This document shows, piece after piece, positions 46,863 to 55,609 of a stretch of DNA of 64,000 bases (positions are counted from its first letter, which is position 1; the number at the start of each line of letters is the position of its first letter). Where the stretch lies: contig NZ_CP021081.1 in the NCBI RefSeq assembly GCF_003444775.1, positions 2,096,001 through 2,160,000 on the forward strand, written 5' to 3'. The position numbers and the translations under genes are program-made. Source of the DNA: Deinococcus ficus (lineage in GTDB: Bacteria > Deinococcota > Deinococci > Deinococcales > Deinococcaceae). Below the pieces are notes generated by a model. It saw nothing but the letters and a program-made list of their open reading frames with translations, was not told the DNA's origin and ran no database searches.

Positions 46863-47597
46863 CTAAGGAGAAGAAGTTTGACTCACGGCGGCTTTTGCCA
46901 CCTTATCTAACCCATCAATCGCCTTTTGGGGATCGTCAAACCATGCCTGTAACACAGCCGGGTCCTGCACAACAGTTCGGGCAAGCTGGACAAAGAGAAA
47001 GCCTTTTAACCCGACCAGGCCGTATCTAAATCGCCGGGCCTCAGGGTTGCCAAGGCACATCACCGCTTGTTTTGCCGCGTGCTGGGGAAGCCACTTTGCG
47101 CTGCCGGCGCTGGCGAGAAACAGGAAGCTTTGGTCGGTTCGGCTCTCTAGCGGGAAGTGTGCTGACCTCAAGTAGCCCTCGCCCAGGAGAAACACCACGA
47201 GGTCAAAAGCCTGAATCGCCTGATTCAGGTGCTCGTGGATCTGGAGTTTCCGGCTCCACGCGGCGGCGTCGCGACTCTTCATCTCATTGAAAGTGACGTT
47301 GTAAGGCGCGATCACACAATCTGGGTCGATCAGTCCATACCCGGCGCTGATAATTTTCATTTCGCTGTTGACGTCCTGTTGAGCCCTCAGCAGAACCATG
47401 CCCTTCACGATTTGACGGTGTTGCGCACCGGTATACATGTGGCGCGCCGGCATGCGAAAAGCGTCGAGCTCCTGTTCCCGAGCTGCAAGATGGTCAGCCC
47501 CTTGTTGGAAGTCTCGAAGAACCAGCTGATGTGAAGGCTGATGCCACTTGTCGCCAGTGCAGGAACTGACCACCAAAAGCTTAGGGAGGTGAGTCAT
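46863..47597 (-). CDS. DUF6884/YaaA-like protein
   Basis: The 244-residue protein begins LLVVSSCTGDKW, continues MYTGAQHRQI and IISAGYGLIDPDCVIAPYNVTF, and has a LLGEGYL segment. This resembles DUF6884 and the YaaA-like fold (ScSGxK ... SAxYGLxxPxxxIxPYd). The family has been linked to nucleic-acid modification or oxidative stress; function is unproven. It is divergent from the GIY-YIG gene, 145 bases apart, which suggests shared control. Confidence 0.68.
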   Translation of the reverse strand: MTHLPKLLVVSSCTGDKWHQPSHQLVLRDFQQGADHLAAREQELDAFRMPARHMYTGAQHRQIVKGMVLLRAQQDVNSEMKIISAGYGLIDPDCVIAPYNVTFNEMKSRDAAAWSRKLQIHEHLNQAIQAFDLVVFLLGEGYLRSAHFPLESRTDQSFLFLASAGSAKWLPQHAAKQAVMCLGNPEARRFRYGLVGLKGFLFVQLARTVVQDPAVLQAWFDDPQKAIDGLDKVAKAAVSQTSSP

Positions 47598-47742
47598 GAC
47601 GGCCCTTCCCCGCCAGGCACTGGACGGTTGAGTTCTGCCTGCAACATGGAGGGCCTACAAGCGTGGAGGGACACCCGTGCAGTTTGCGCCTTCTTCACAG
47701 CCCAGAATAGCTGCGTGTGCGGAGGTATCTTGGGCTTCCACA

Positions 47743-48318
47743 ATGACTGCCGTTGAAATCCAGCTTCAGCAGGATGTGCAGCGTCTGACCGAGATCCCTC
47801 CTATTCGCTGGTCGGACCTGCAGGCCCATAAGACGGCCCTGCCAAAGGCGCCTGGAGTCTATGCCTGGTGGTTCTCCCCTCCCCCTGCAGGGGTACCGCT
47901 CGAGGGCACACTCTCTGGCCCAGCCGGCCACCTCTTGTACGTGGGGATTGCTGGCTCCAATCTTCACCAGCGGATTCGACACCAGCATTTTGGTGGCAAT
48001 GCGGAGGGTTCAACGCTCCGCCGTACTCTGGGCGTGGTTTTGGCCGACACACTGGGCATTCACTTGGAACTGTCTCCCTCAGGAACTCGTCTGACGTTCG
48101 GGAGCGAAGGCGAAAAAAAGCTCACTCACTGGATGGTGAATCACGCTTCGGTGGGGTGGTTGGCGTATGACCATCCGCATGAGTTTGAGGACACAGCCCT
48201 CCACACCCTGTGTGTCCCTCTCAACCTCAAGAATAATGAGCATCATCCGTTCCATCCCCAGCTAACGGCCCTTCGCAAAAAAATGGCGACGGCCGCCAAA
48301 CTTGCGACCCCATCCTAA
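47743..48318 (+). CDS. GIY-YIG nuclease-like protein
   Basis: A protein of about 191 residues. The GIY-YIG core reads PGVYAWWF ... LLYVGIAGSNLHQRIRHQHF, giving the two motif strands and the catalytic Arg. STLRRTLGVVLAD and LTHWMVNHASVGW follow. The start is uncertain: ATG 47743 is chosen, but the only good GGAGGT lies 16 bases upstream and a longer frame begins at 47677. The TAA stop (48316-48318) is exactly the target duplicated by the second IS, so the gene is intact. Confidence 0.78.
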   Translation: MTAVEIQLQQDVQRLTEIPPIRWSDLQAHKTALPKAPGVYAWWFSPPPAGVPLEGTLSGPAGHLLYVGIAGSNLHQRIRHQHFGGNAEGSTLRRTLGVVLADTLGIHLELSPSGTRLTFGSEGEKKLTHWMVNHASVGWLAYDHPHEFEDTALHTLCVPLNLKNNEHHPFHPQLTALRKKMATAAKLATPS

Positions 48319-48355
48319 GAGGCTGGGGACAATTCGGCTGAACTAGGGTAATGGA

Positions 48356-49175
48356 GTGGTCGAAACGTTGGTTCCCGACGATCTCTGGCACCTCGCGCAG
48401 CGTGTCCTTCCACCGCCCCCACCTCGTCCCCACGGTGGACGCGCCCGTGTCCCCGCCCGCCAGTCCCTGGCCGGCATTCTGTACATCCTGCGCTGGGGGC
48501 TGCCCTGGCGTGCCCTCCCCCTCGCCCTGGGATTCGGGAGTGGCCGAACCTGTCAGCGACGGTTCCAGGAGTGGCAGCAGGCGGGCGTGTGGATGCGCCT
48601 GTGGCGCATCCTGCTGGACCACGCCCATCACGATGGACACCTCGATTGGTCACGTGCCGCGCTGGATTCCGCGAGTGTGCCTGCCCCCCGCGGGACCGAA
48701 CCCCACCGACCGCGGCAAAGCCGGGAGCAAACTTCACCTGTTGATTGACGGGCAGGGAACGCCCCTGGCGCTCACCATCACGGGCGCGAACGTTCACGAC
48801 TCCCGGCAGTTGGAGGCCACAGTGCAGGCGATCCCCGGGGTCCGCACGGGGGGGCGCGGTCGCCCCCGATGTCGCCCGGTCAAGTGGCATGCCGACAAAG
48901 GGTACGACTTCCGCCGATGCCGGATCTTCCTCCAGCGCCGGGGAATCAAGCCGCGCATTGCCCGCCGGGGCGTGGAGTCCAGGGAGACCCTCGGTCGCCA
49001 CCGCTGGCGGGTGGAGCGGACCCTGAGCTGGGTCCTGGCGTACCGCAAGCTTGCGGTACGCCGGGAACGACAGGAAGCCACGTTTCTGGCGCTTGGTCAG
49101 TTGGCCTGCGCCCTGCTCGTCTGGCGCCAGGTGCGCCGTCTGTCAGGTCAACCGCGGGTGCCCTGCAGCAACTGA
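48356..49175 (+). CDS. IS5-like transposase in two frames
   Basis: Frame 1 (48356-48748) encodes VPDDLWHLAQRVLPPPPPRP ... LDWSRAALDSASVPAPRG. Frame 2, running to 49175, encodes GPNPTDRGKAGSKLHLLIDG, KWHADKGYDF and VESRETLGRHRWRVERTLSW, the DDE catalytic part. The frames meet near 48680-48700. Unlike element 1 they differ by +1, and the slippery G-run seen in element 1 is missing. This copy may therefore carry a small deletion and be inactive, or use another recoding signal. Confidence 0.85.
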
Positions 49176-49441
49176 TCGAACAGGCGCACCAGGAGCTTCG
49201 TCTGTCGCTCGGCGGCCTTGACCCGGTCCGCTTCCGTCGTGTGCTCCGTGATGACGATGGCCTGGCCCGCCATCGTCTGGGCCACGTTCAGCAGCGCCGT
49301 TTCAAACGCGATGACGGATGTCATCGCTTCCACGCTTTGTGCGGCGTAGGACTCCATCAGGTCCTCGAGGAGGTCGGTGGCGTCCAGATCACCCAACGGG
49401 ATCGTCGTCAATTCGGTGGGCGTGCCCTTTTTGCGTGGCAT
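49148..49441 (-). CDS. Small passenger protein of IS element 2
   Basis: A 97-residue frame inside the IS, antisense and partly overlapping the transposase 3' end (28 bases). The product starts MPRKKGTPTELTTIPLGDLD and is helical and acidic, with no recognised domain. Because it lies between the transposase stop and the right inverted repeat, it would move with the IS. Alternatively it is non-coding filler; the start is close to the IS end, so transcription would need a promoter in or beyond the repeat. Confidence 0.5.
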   Translation of the reverse strand: MPRKKGTPTELTTIPLGDLDATDLLEDLMESYAAQSVEAMTSVIAFETALLNVAQTMAGQAIVITEHTTEADRVKAAERQTKLLVRLFDQLLQGTRG

Positions 49442-49579
49442 GCCTCAATTCTGGCACGCCCCATTCTGTCCCCAGCCTCTAAGATTGGCAGTGTCGGTTG
49501 AGCCCGACGATCTTGAGCGCTTCGAAGGCCGCCGAGGCTCAGCAATGCTCTGGACGCCTGGCGCAAAGTTCCCCCAGCG

Positions 49580-50680
49580 TTAACCCTGGAGAACAGCCTG
49601 CAGGGCCGCAACATCACTGACGTCCTTCAGCCGGTGAATCATGCGGTGACAGTTGGCACAGAGCACCGCAAAATCTTTTTGCAGGTCATAGGCCACCGCC
49701 GTTTCCAACTCGAGACTCGACAAGGGCTTCAGGTGATGAACCTCAATAAAGTCCTCCCCTAGAGGGCCGTACCGGTCGGTGTACTGGAACCCGCAGGCCC
49801 GGCAGGTACACCCCTGTTTGGCCTTGACCTTGCTGGCGATGTCACGGCGCCGTTCGATCCGTCGATGCATGACGTACCGACGGCGCTCGATGACCAAGTC
49901 AGCTGCGGAGACAGGAGCCGTTGGCGTGCTCCCCAAATCAGGCAGATCATCATCACCAAAGTTCACGTCCAGAGTCATCTGGCGGTACACGTCCAGAAGT
50001 TGAAACAGGTCTTTGCGCAGGTGGGCTTCACTGGGCAACGCGTGGGCCTGATAGCGGTACCCCACGGCATGACCCTGCTCATAGCCTCGAGGCAATTTCC
50101 CGCTCTCGCCCAGAGTGATCCGGGAGACATCTGTGGGCGCGCCGTAGCCAGCGGCCAACGCACGCATCTTGCTCGCACGGTCTGCCAGGAAACGGCGCCC
50201 CATCGCTTCACCAAACGCCTGGTACATCTCAGTGGTGCCCTGGTTCAGGCTGAGGTACACCTCGCGGCGACGCGGCGCAAAGAGGTACACAACGTATTGG
50301 CCATGCTGCGTACTTTCCGTGACCACAGGATCGAGAAATGCCAGCCAGGGCACATGGGCCCACACGCCTGCACCCGCACTCCCTTTGACCACCCACCGCT
50401 CGGCTCCCTGAAGTCGCTGTAACGCATCAGGCGCTCCAGACCGCAGATGGTCCGCAAGGGGATGGCCCGTAAACTCTTGTGTTTTCGCAGCAGCATACTC
50501 ATCGGCCACTTTCAACAGCGCTTCACGGAGGGTCACTGGCTGAGGGTACTGCGGTATATAACCTTGTGAAGCGTTGAGGCGCTGTTGCCCTCGCAAGGAC
50601 GCCAAACCCAGGCCGAGGATTGGCCGAAACCTCCAGCTTGAACTCCGCCTTACGGAGGTGTCCGCCCTTTGGAGCCGCAT
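49580..50680 (-). CDS. DUF3578-HNH endonuclease
   Basis: A protein of up to 366 residues. After a poorly conserved start, a DUF3578/MrcB N-terminal-like domain runs about residues 50-215 (LREALLKVADEYAAAKTQEF ... GSAGAGVWAHVPWLAFLDP ... QGYVVYLF-type, EMYQAFGEAMG). The C-terminal HNH nuclease is CRACGFQYTDRYGPLGEDFI, EVHHLKPLSSLE and VLCANCHRMIH. MrcB domains recognise modified DNA, so this looks like a one-chain modification-dependent restriction enzyme. The true start may be inside the first 45 residues. Confidence 0.85.
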   Translation of the reverse strand: MRLQRADTSVRRSSSWRFRPILGLGLASLRGQQRLNASQGYIPQYPQPVTLREALLKVADEYAAAKTQEFTGHPLADHLRSGAPDALQRLQGAERWVVKGSAGAGVWAHVPWLAFLDPVVTESTQHGQYVVYLFAPRRREVYLSLNQGTTEMYQAFGEAMGRRFLADRASKMRALAAGYGAPTDVSRITLGESGKLPRGYEQGHAVGYRYQAHALPSEAHLRKDLFQLLDVYRQMTLDVNFGDDDLPDLGSTPTAPVSAADLVIERRRYVMHRRIERRRDIASKVKAKQGCTCRACGFQYTDRYGPLGEDFIEVHHLKPLSSLELETAVAYDLQKDFAVLCANCHRMIHRLKDVSDVAALQAVLQG

Positions 50681-50738
50681 TGCTTGAGTATTTGAGCCCT
50701 TGTTCCCGAGCGCACGGTCGGTCCAGTTTTTCTACTCG

Positions 50739-51770
50739 TCAGAACGTTGAAGGGAGTTCCTCTGACGGCTGCCACCGAAAGATCAGCGCCGCCACCGCTG
50801 CCCGCTCGACGTGCTGTAGAAAAGAACGTCGTGCGGCTTCCGTCGCTCCCAAATGGGCCATCAAAGTTTCGCGAAGGGGATGCTGGCTGGCGATCAAATG
50901 CTCATTGCGGCGTGACAGGCGCTCCACCAGGTGGGTCGCTGGAACACAAGCAAACTTGCCATCAGCTCCACGGTTGCAACTTTGGCAGCTGAGGACCAAG
51001 TTCCACACCCCATCAAGATTGACCTTGAGGACATCGCGACGCATCAAGACGTGCGGAAAGACGTGATCCACTTCAGCGGTCGCTTCTGGGCCCTCAACGC
51101 CGATGGGGGTGTTGCAGTAAAAGCACCGGCCTTTTTGGTATCCGTTCAAAACGTCCCTTACGCGGCCCAATGGTCGCCGCCGCTTCTGCGCGTCCAAGAT
51201 GAACAACTCTTGGCTCTGCGCATCTGAGAAAACGCTGATCAGCGAAGACGGCAGGCGGAGCTCCCATGCCGTTTCCACCAGGCGCCAGCGAGCTTCAATC
51301 TCCACAGCCAGGTTCCGGTACTGCAGATCGGCCGTTTCTGGAAGCGCGAGCAGCTCATCGGTCAGCGCAATCCCACCACGACTCCGGCGTTCATCCGCGT
51401 AAAAGCGCGTCGGCACCGCATCGCGACCAACCGTATGAAATGCATCGAGCACGTTGGTAAAGCCAAGTTGTACGGTGGTCTGGATCAGCTGCTCGTGCGA
51501 CACCTCTCCCTGGAGGTAGCGCTCACAAGCGGATAAGAAGCGGCTGTTCGCGAACGTCCCTTGCTTGCCTCCATGCTGTAGATGGTGAAGCAGGGGCGGC
51601 ACGTACTCGAGCGCCAACTCCTCAAGCGTGACGAACGTTTTGCCTTGGCCAGCCAGGGTTAAAAGCGCACGGCCTAAGGCAAACTTGTAAGACGCAACAT
51701 TGCGGCCGAACAGGATCACGGATCGGAAGTACGTTTCGGGCGACGCTTCGAGATCCGTAAACCGGGGCAC
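50739..51770 (-). CDS. HNH endonuclease-domain protein
   Basis: A 343-residue protein. The N-terminal two-thirds are helical (MPRFTDLEASPETYFRSVIL ... YVPPLLHHLQHG) and of unknown family. A C-terminal HNH nuclease has CFYCNTPI, AEVDHVFPHVLM (catalytic His) and NLVLSCQSCNRGADGK, with two zinc CxxC pairs. It lies upstream of the DUF3578-HNH gene on the same strand, 58 bases apart, so they may be one transcript. Confidence 0.85.
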   Translation of the reverse strand: MPRFTDLEASPETYFRSVILFGRNVASYKFALGRALLTLAGQGKTFVTLEELALEYVPPLLHHLQHGGKQGTFANSRFLSACERYLQGEVSHEQLIQTTVQLGFTNVLDAFHTVGRDAVPTRFYADERRSRGGIALTDELLALPETADLQYRNLAVEIEARWRLVETAWELRLPSSLISVFSDAQSQELFILDAQKRRRPLGRVRDVLNGYQKGRCFYCNTPIGVEGPEATAEVDHVFPHVLMRRDVLKVNLDGVWNLVLSCQSCNRGADGKFACVPATHLVERLSRRNEHLIASQHPLRETLMAHLGATEAARRSFLQHVERAAVAALIFRWQPSEELPSTF

Positions 51771-51846
51771 GCAGTGAGTATAGGAAAGCGCACGACCGGC
51801 TTTTACCGGTGAAAAAGCGGGTGCGGAGGCATGTCACACTGAACCT

Positions 51847-52170
51847 ATGGTGCAGTACAACAAGTTGGTCCGCGACCGAATTCCCGAGATCATTGAACGG
51901 TCTGGGCAGAGCTGTACCACCGAAGTGCTCGATGCGGACGCTTACCTGCAGGCGCTTTTGGAGAAGTTGGGAGAGGAGGCTGCCGAAGTCCAGGCAGCCT
52001 CTCCTGAAGAGCGCGCGTCAGAGCTGGCCGATGTCTTGGAGGTCCTGGACGCCATCATGCAGGCCACCGGTCTCTCTGAAGAGACTGTACGAGGGGTTCA
52101 GCAAGAGAAGCGGGCCACGCGGGGCGGGTTCCAGCAGAGACTCTTCCTTCGAGATGTGCGCGAAGGGTAA
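51847..52170 (+). CDS. MazG-like/HisE-like pyrophosphohydrolase
   Basis: The 107-residue protein begins YNKLVRDRIPEIIERSGQ, typical of the small phosphoribosyl-ATP-pyrophosphohydrolase-like MazG group. It has the metal-binding EKLGEEAAEVQAA and ELADVLEVLDAIM motifs. It is the second MazG-type enzyme in the island. A CACACT box 6 bases before the ATG suggests a leaderless start. It is divergent from the HNH gene. Confidence 0.86.
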   Translation: MVQYNKLVRDRIPEIIERSGQSCTTEVLDADAYLQALLEKLGEEAAEVQAASPEERASELADVLEVLDAIMQATGLSEETVRGVQQEKRATRGGFQQRLFLRDVREG

Positions 52171-52209
52171 ATGCAGCGGGAGTACTCATGCTGGTCTTGC
52201 TGGGCGCCG

Positions 52210-53124
52210 TCAGGGCAGGTTCGCATTGGCGAACAGCCAGGTGTCCTCTCCGCAAGCGTTGGCAAACGGGTGGGGTTCAGGCGGCAACGCCTCGTCGAGG
52301 AAGGCAGCGAGTCCCTCCTTTGATGGGGAGCGCCGCGATTGCTTACACGCTTGGAAATAGGCACTGCACCTTAGATAGATAAACTCACGGATTCCTTCAT
52401 CCGAGATCATGCCATCTGGCCAAATGACAGGACATTGTTCTGGACTGAGGGAGGAGAGTCTGGATTGCCAGGGCCAATACCCAAGCGGGGAGTCTTGGCT
52501 GAGAGCTCGGCGCATATGCTGGATGCGTTTCGCAACTTCATTTGGGTCAAGATCCTCCCGGCCATTGGCGAGGTGTTTTTCTAACCAGTGCAGATTCGCT
52601 GGAGAGTCCGGGAGCAGGCCATGCTGAAACAGGTTCAATTGACTGAACATCTGCTCCTCTAAGCGAGGTCGCTGAGCGCTCACTCCAAGCCGCCGAAGGA
52701 TCCGCTCTTCGTACGCTATGGCCTTCTTGCGATTGTTCAACGCCATTACATCATTCTCGACCTCCAGACGAGGTTGGCCAAAAAATACCCTCCCGATCTG
52801 GAAAATGACGTTACGTCCGGCAATCCCCAGATACGTTGCGTATCCCGTCTGATTCAACGCCCAGATAATTCTCTCCCGCTCTTTTGAGTTTTTCGTACTC
52901 AGAATCTCCTCTGGAGCGACAAGAAGCAACGGAGAGACACCTGAGTTAGGCAAATACGACTGGGTAGGCCCAAGCCCATCTGAAGGCAGAGTCGCTTCTC
53001 CCTTATCTATTAACTGGTGGAGCGTCTCGCCTGGATGGGCAAACCAAAAATGATCCCTCAGTCCGGGGAGTTCACATAGATAGTTGTAGGCGGCTGTGAA
53101 TTTACTCATTAGTTCGTCTTGCAT
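52210..53124 (-). CDS. Hypothetical protein of unknown family
   Basis: A 304-residue soluble protein with no motif that I recognise. The middle has AERG-type segments (TGYATYLGIAGRNVIFQIGRV; NNRKKAIAYEERILRRLG) and the C-terminus is rich in Trp/Pro and Cys. It ends 40 bases beyond the convergent MazG-like gene. Codon use is less GC-biased than chromosomal genes, consistent with island origin. Confidence 0.6.
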   Translation of the reverse strand: MQDELMSKFTAAYNYLCELPGLRDHFWFAHPGETLHQLIDKGEATLPSDGLGPTQSYLPNSGVSPLLLVAPEEILSTKNSKERERIIWALNQTGYATYLGIAGRNVIFQIGRVFFGQPRLEVENDVMALNNRKKAIAYEERILRRLGVSAQRPRLEEQMFSQLNLFQHGLLPDSPANLHWLEKHLANGREDLDPNEVAKRIQHMRRALSQDSPLGYWPWQSRLSSLSPEQCPVIWPDGMISDEGIREFIYLRCSAYFQACKQSRRSPSKEGLAAFLDEALPPEPHPFANACGEDTWLFANANLP

Positions 53125-53895
53125 TTGCTTTACCTCAAAAAGATCTCACTTCTAGCATGATTCAAATACCAGAAGACTTAATAGACTTGTCAACAATGTA
53201 AGATGCTCGGCCTTTTCTCTACGGTACTCGATCAACCTCCTCGATCGAAGGTAACCCCTTCCGAAAATAATGTCAAGCATCGCTTTAGTTTCAGTTTCAG
53301 CCTCAATACTTAGTTCAAGCCTCTTGAATCAAGAATCCAATTCTTTAACTCTGCTTCAACTTGCGTATCCGGATCATCCGGGATTGAGAGGAAACGTTAC
53401 ACTATGTCGGGACTATTCATCCTTTACCTCATTCTTCAATAGTGGAGCGGTTATAAACATAAAAAATAAGGCCGAGTCCACCGATAAATCGACCAAGAGT
53501 GGGTGAAACAGCTATGAAACGTCATGTGCGTTTTCGAATCTGGTTTCGACATTTTCTGGGTTGAAAGAGATCCTGCGGCAGCGCCCACCAATGTCTTGAC
53601 GACTCGCAAAGACCCGTTTGAAGGCGATATGTCGCCAAATCACTGCACTGCAGCGATGCCCCACCCCCCATGCTGCTGCACGCTTCCTGACGCTTACAGC
53701 GCCAGTGGCGGCTATTGACAGCGGGGGAAGCGGACCCTCACCATGGGGCCCTCCAGCGCCGCGAGGGACTTTCATCTAAGTCGGGCCATTTGCGTTCGGG
53801 GCATGGATCGATCACCCTCAATTCGTCACCCAACGATGACTCATCTATGGAGCAAGGCAACAGATTCCTGTTTCCTTCCACTCCTGAGATTTCCT
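53125..53895. other. Long non-coding stretch upstream of polymerase-like gene
   Basis: 771 AT-richer bases with no gene I can support (a 78-codon frame at 53270-53506 looks random). It contains repeated TCGATC words near 53225-53245 and a short perfect hairpin GGCGA-TATG-TCGCC at about 53622-53635. Its place just before a replication-type gene makes an origin region possible, but no iterons are evident. Confidence 0.4.
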
Positions 53896-55395
53896 ATGCC
53901 TGATCTAGAGCTCCTCCCTGAACCCTCGGTCGCCCCCTTGCTCGAGGATCAAGTTGTTCCTCAGCCCAGCCTGTCGACCTTTGATGCACCGGTCAGCCGA
54001 GCACTCCACAGCGCCCTTAAGGCAGCCGCACCCGCCCTTTTTGCGCCTCTCTCCGAATCCCACCTTCGACTGTTGGCCTATCTCCTCTTCACCTCATTTC
54101 GCGACGCAGATACAGGAAATCCCGTCCTCTCCCGGGTCGTTCTGGCATCGCTCACCAACGAAATGAAACGGCTTGAAACAGGCCGCTTCCGAAGTCAAGC
54201 GGTGCTTGCCGAGTTTCAAAAAATCAGCGGCTTCACGCTACAGGTCACCCCGTGGCGCTATACGCAGCACCAAGCCACCACTGTTCACCTTCTTCTGCCT
54301 GCCTCGGTGTCGGCGGCCTATCACCAGCAACTTGAAACGGGATCCCATGACCTGTTCCTGGTCTCCGGGACCCCAAGTACGGCCCGTGAGCATGCACTGC
54401 GTAGCCGCCAGCAGGATGAAGCACATCTGCAGGGCCACCCCATCGACGAACGCCGGCCGAATGCCCCCATCTTGCGGTATCTGCGCTCCGTCCGACCCCA
54501 CATCTATGCGCAGTACGGACGTCGAGTGCCCCAAGCCCGACAGTTCGTCCTCACCCAGTACGCTTCACACCCAGGAGACTCTGCTGCGCGCCAGGAGCAC
54601 CTGCGGCTCAAACGAGAGGGGCAATTGCGGCTCCTCAATGCGCTGCAGTGGTCATTTCCACCCCATTACAAACAGGTCGAGAACACTGAACGGATCTACA
54701 CCGCCGGCGCTTCCGTGGCCAACGTCACCCGCGAGGTCCGGAAAATTCTGTTCCACAACACGGTGTCCTACGACCTTCGGAATGCCCACCTGGCCATCGC
54801 CGCCAAGCTCTGGGGCCTCACCTCGCTGACGGCCCTGCTTGAACGGGAAGGCTCGATTTGGCCTCACCTGCTGGCGGAACTAGACCTAGACGCCGCGCAC
54901 AAGGACGCGTTGAAGCCAATTCTGTATTCCACGGTGTACGGCATGGCCCAACCGGCCCTTAAAGCCCAAATCACCCGGACGTTTGACAAGCAGGTGACCC
55001 AAAAGTATTTCTCCACCTCTCTGTCCGGCGCGATCGTTGAGGCGCGCAATGAACGCATGCAGCGCATCTCCGACGATGGTGGGATTCAAGACGCGTTTGG
55101 CCAAGTACACCCGCTTGCTGTGCAAAAGGACTTGCCACGCGGAACCCAAAAACGGCAAGTTCGGTCCCTGCTGTCCCGAGAAGTGTCCTCTTACGAGGTA
55201 AAGGTCATGTTGTCCGCTGTCGATGTGGCCACCCGAACCGACAAGTTCCGAATCGTTCTGTGGCTCCATGATGGCATCCTGGTGCGTTACACCGACCGAA
55301 CCCAGCAAGCCCGATGGGACCACCAGCTCCGGGCTGCAGTCGATGCGGCGGCCCAACACCATGGGTTTGCCACTCGCCTAGAAGTTGGGGGGTAA
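53896..55395 (+). CDS. Divergent family A-like DNA polymerase
   Basis: A protein of about 499 residues. The C-terminal half shows palm-like motifs in family A order. Motif A is VSYDLRNAHLAI (Asp293). Motif B-like is KPILYSTVYGM (340-350; compare K-xx-NFGxxYG). A conserved REVSSYEVKVML helix follows, and motif C is LWLHDGILV (His458-Asp459; compare VHDE). There is no exonuclease domain. The N-terminal half is helical and unassigned. Longer in-frame starts exist up to 53743. It is probably the replication polymerase of the island. The assignment is from motifs only. Confidence 0.62.
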   Translation: MPDLELLPEPSVAPLLEDQVVPQPSLSTFDAPVSRALHSALKAAAPALFAPLSESHLRLLAYLLFTSFRDADTGNPVLSRVVLASLTNEMKRLETGRFRSQAVLAEFQKISGFTLQVTPWRYTQHQATTVHLLLPASVSAAYHQQLETGSHDLFLVSGTPSTAREHALRSRQQDEAHLQGHPIDERRPNAPILRYLRSVRPHIYAQYGRRVPQARQFVLTQYASHPGDSAARQEHLRLKREGQLRLLNALQWSFPPHYKQVENTERIYTAGASVANVTREVRKILFHNTVSYDLRNAHLAIAAKLWGLTSLTALLEREGSIWPHLLAELDLDAAHKDALKPILYSTVYGMAQPALKAQITRTFDKQVTQKYFSTSLSGAIVEARNERMQRISDDGGIQDAFGQVHPLAVQKDLPRGTQKRQVRSLLSREVSSYEVKVMLSAVDVATRTDKFRIVLWLHDGILVRYTDRTQQARWDHQLRAAVDAAAQHHGFATRLEVGG

Positions 55396-55609
55396 GCCTA
55401 CTGTTTCCTCACTGCTGTGCCCTCCGGGGAGGGGCACGCTCAATCAGATCGAATCAACCACATCAGTTGTCAGAGTCCGTGTGTGGACCGCAGAGCACGT
55501 CAACAGCCGCAGAATCGGCGCTCAAGGAACGGGTCACTGAGAGGGCAAAGCTGGAGAAACCGCCCCATGATCTGACGAGGCGAAGTGGATCCAGGTGAAA
55601 ACGCCGATT

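Larger units (their letters stand above)
48319..49479 (+). mobile_element. IS5-like insertion sequence, element 2 (1161 bp)
   Basis: It has perfect 13-bp terminal inverted repeats GAGGCTGGGGACA and a TAA target duplication (48316-48318 and 49480-49482). It carries a transposase on the plus strand and, unusually, a separate 97-codon frame on the minus strand at its right end. Confidence 0.93.

Noticed and set aside
53270..53506. A 78-codon frame in the gene-poor stretch of the island
   Set aside because: Low-complexity Ser/Leu-rich product, no ribosome site, no leaderless box and no homology visible.
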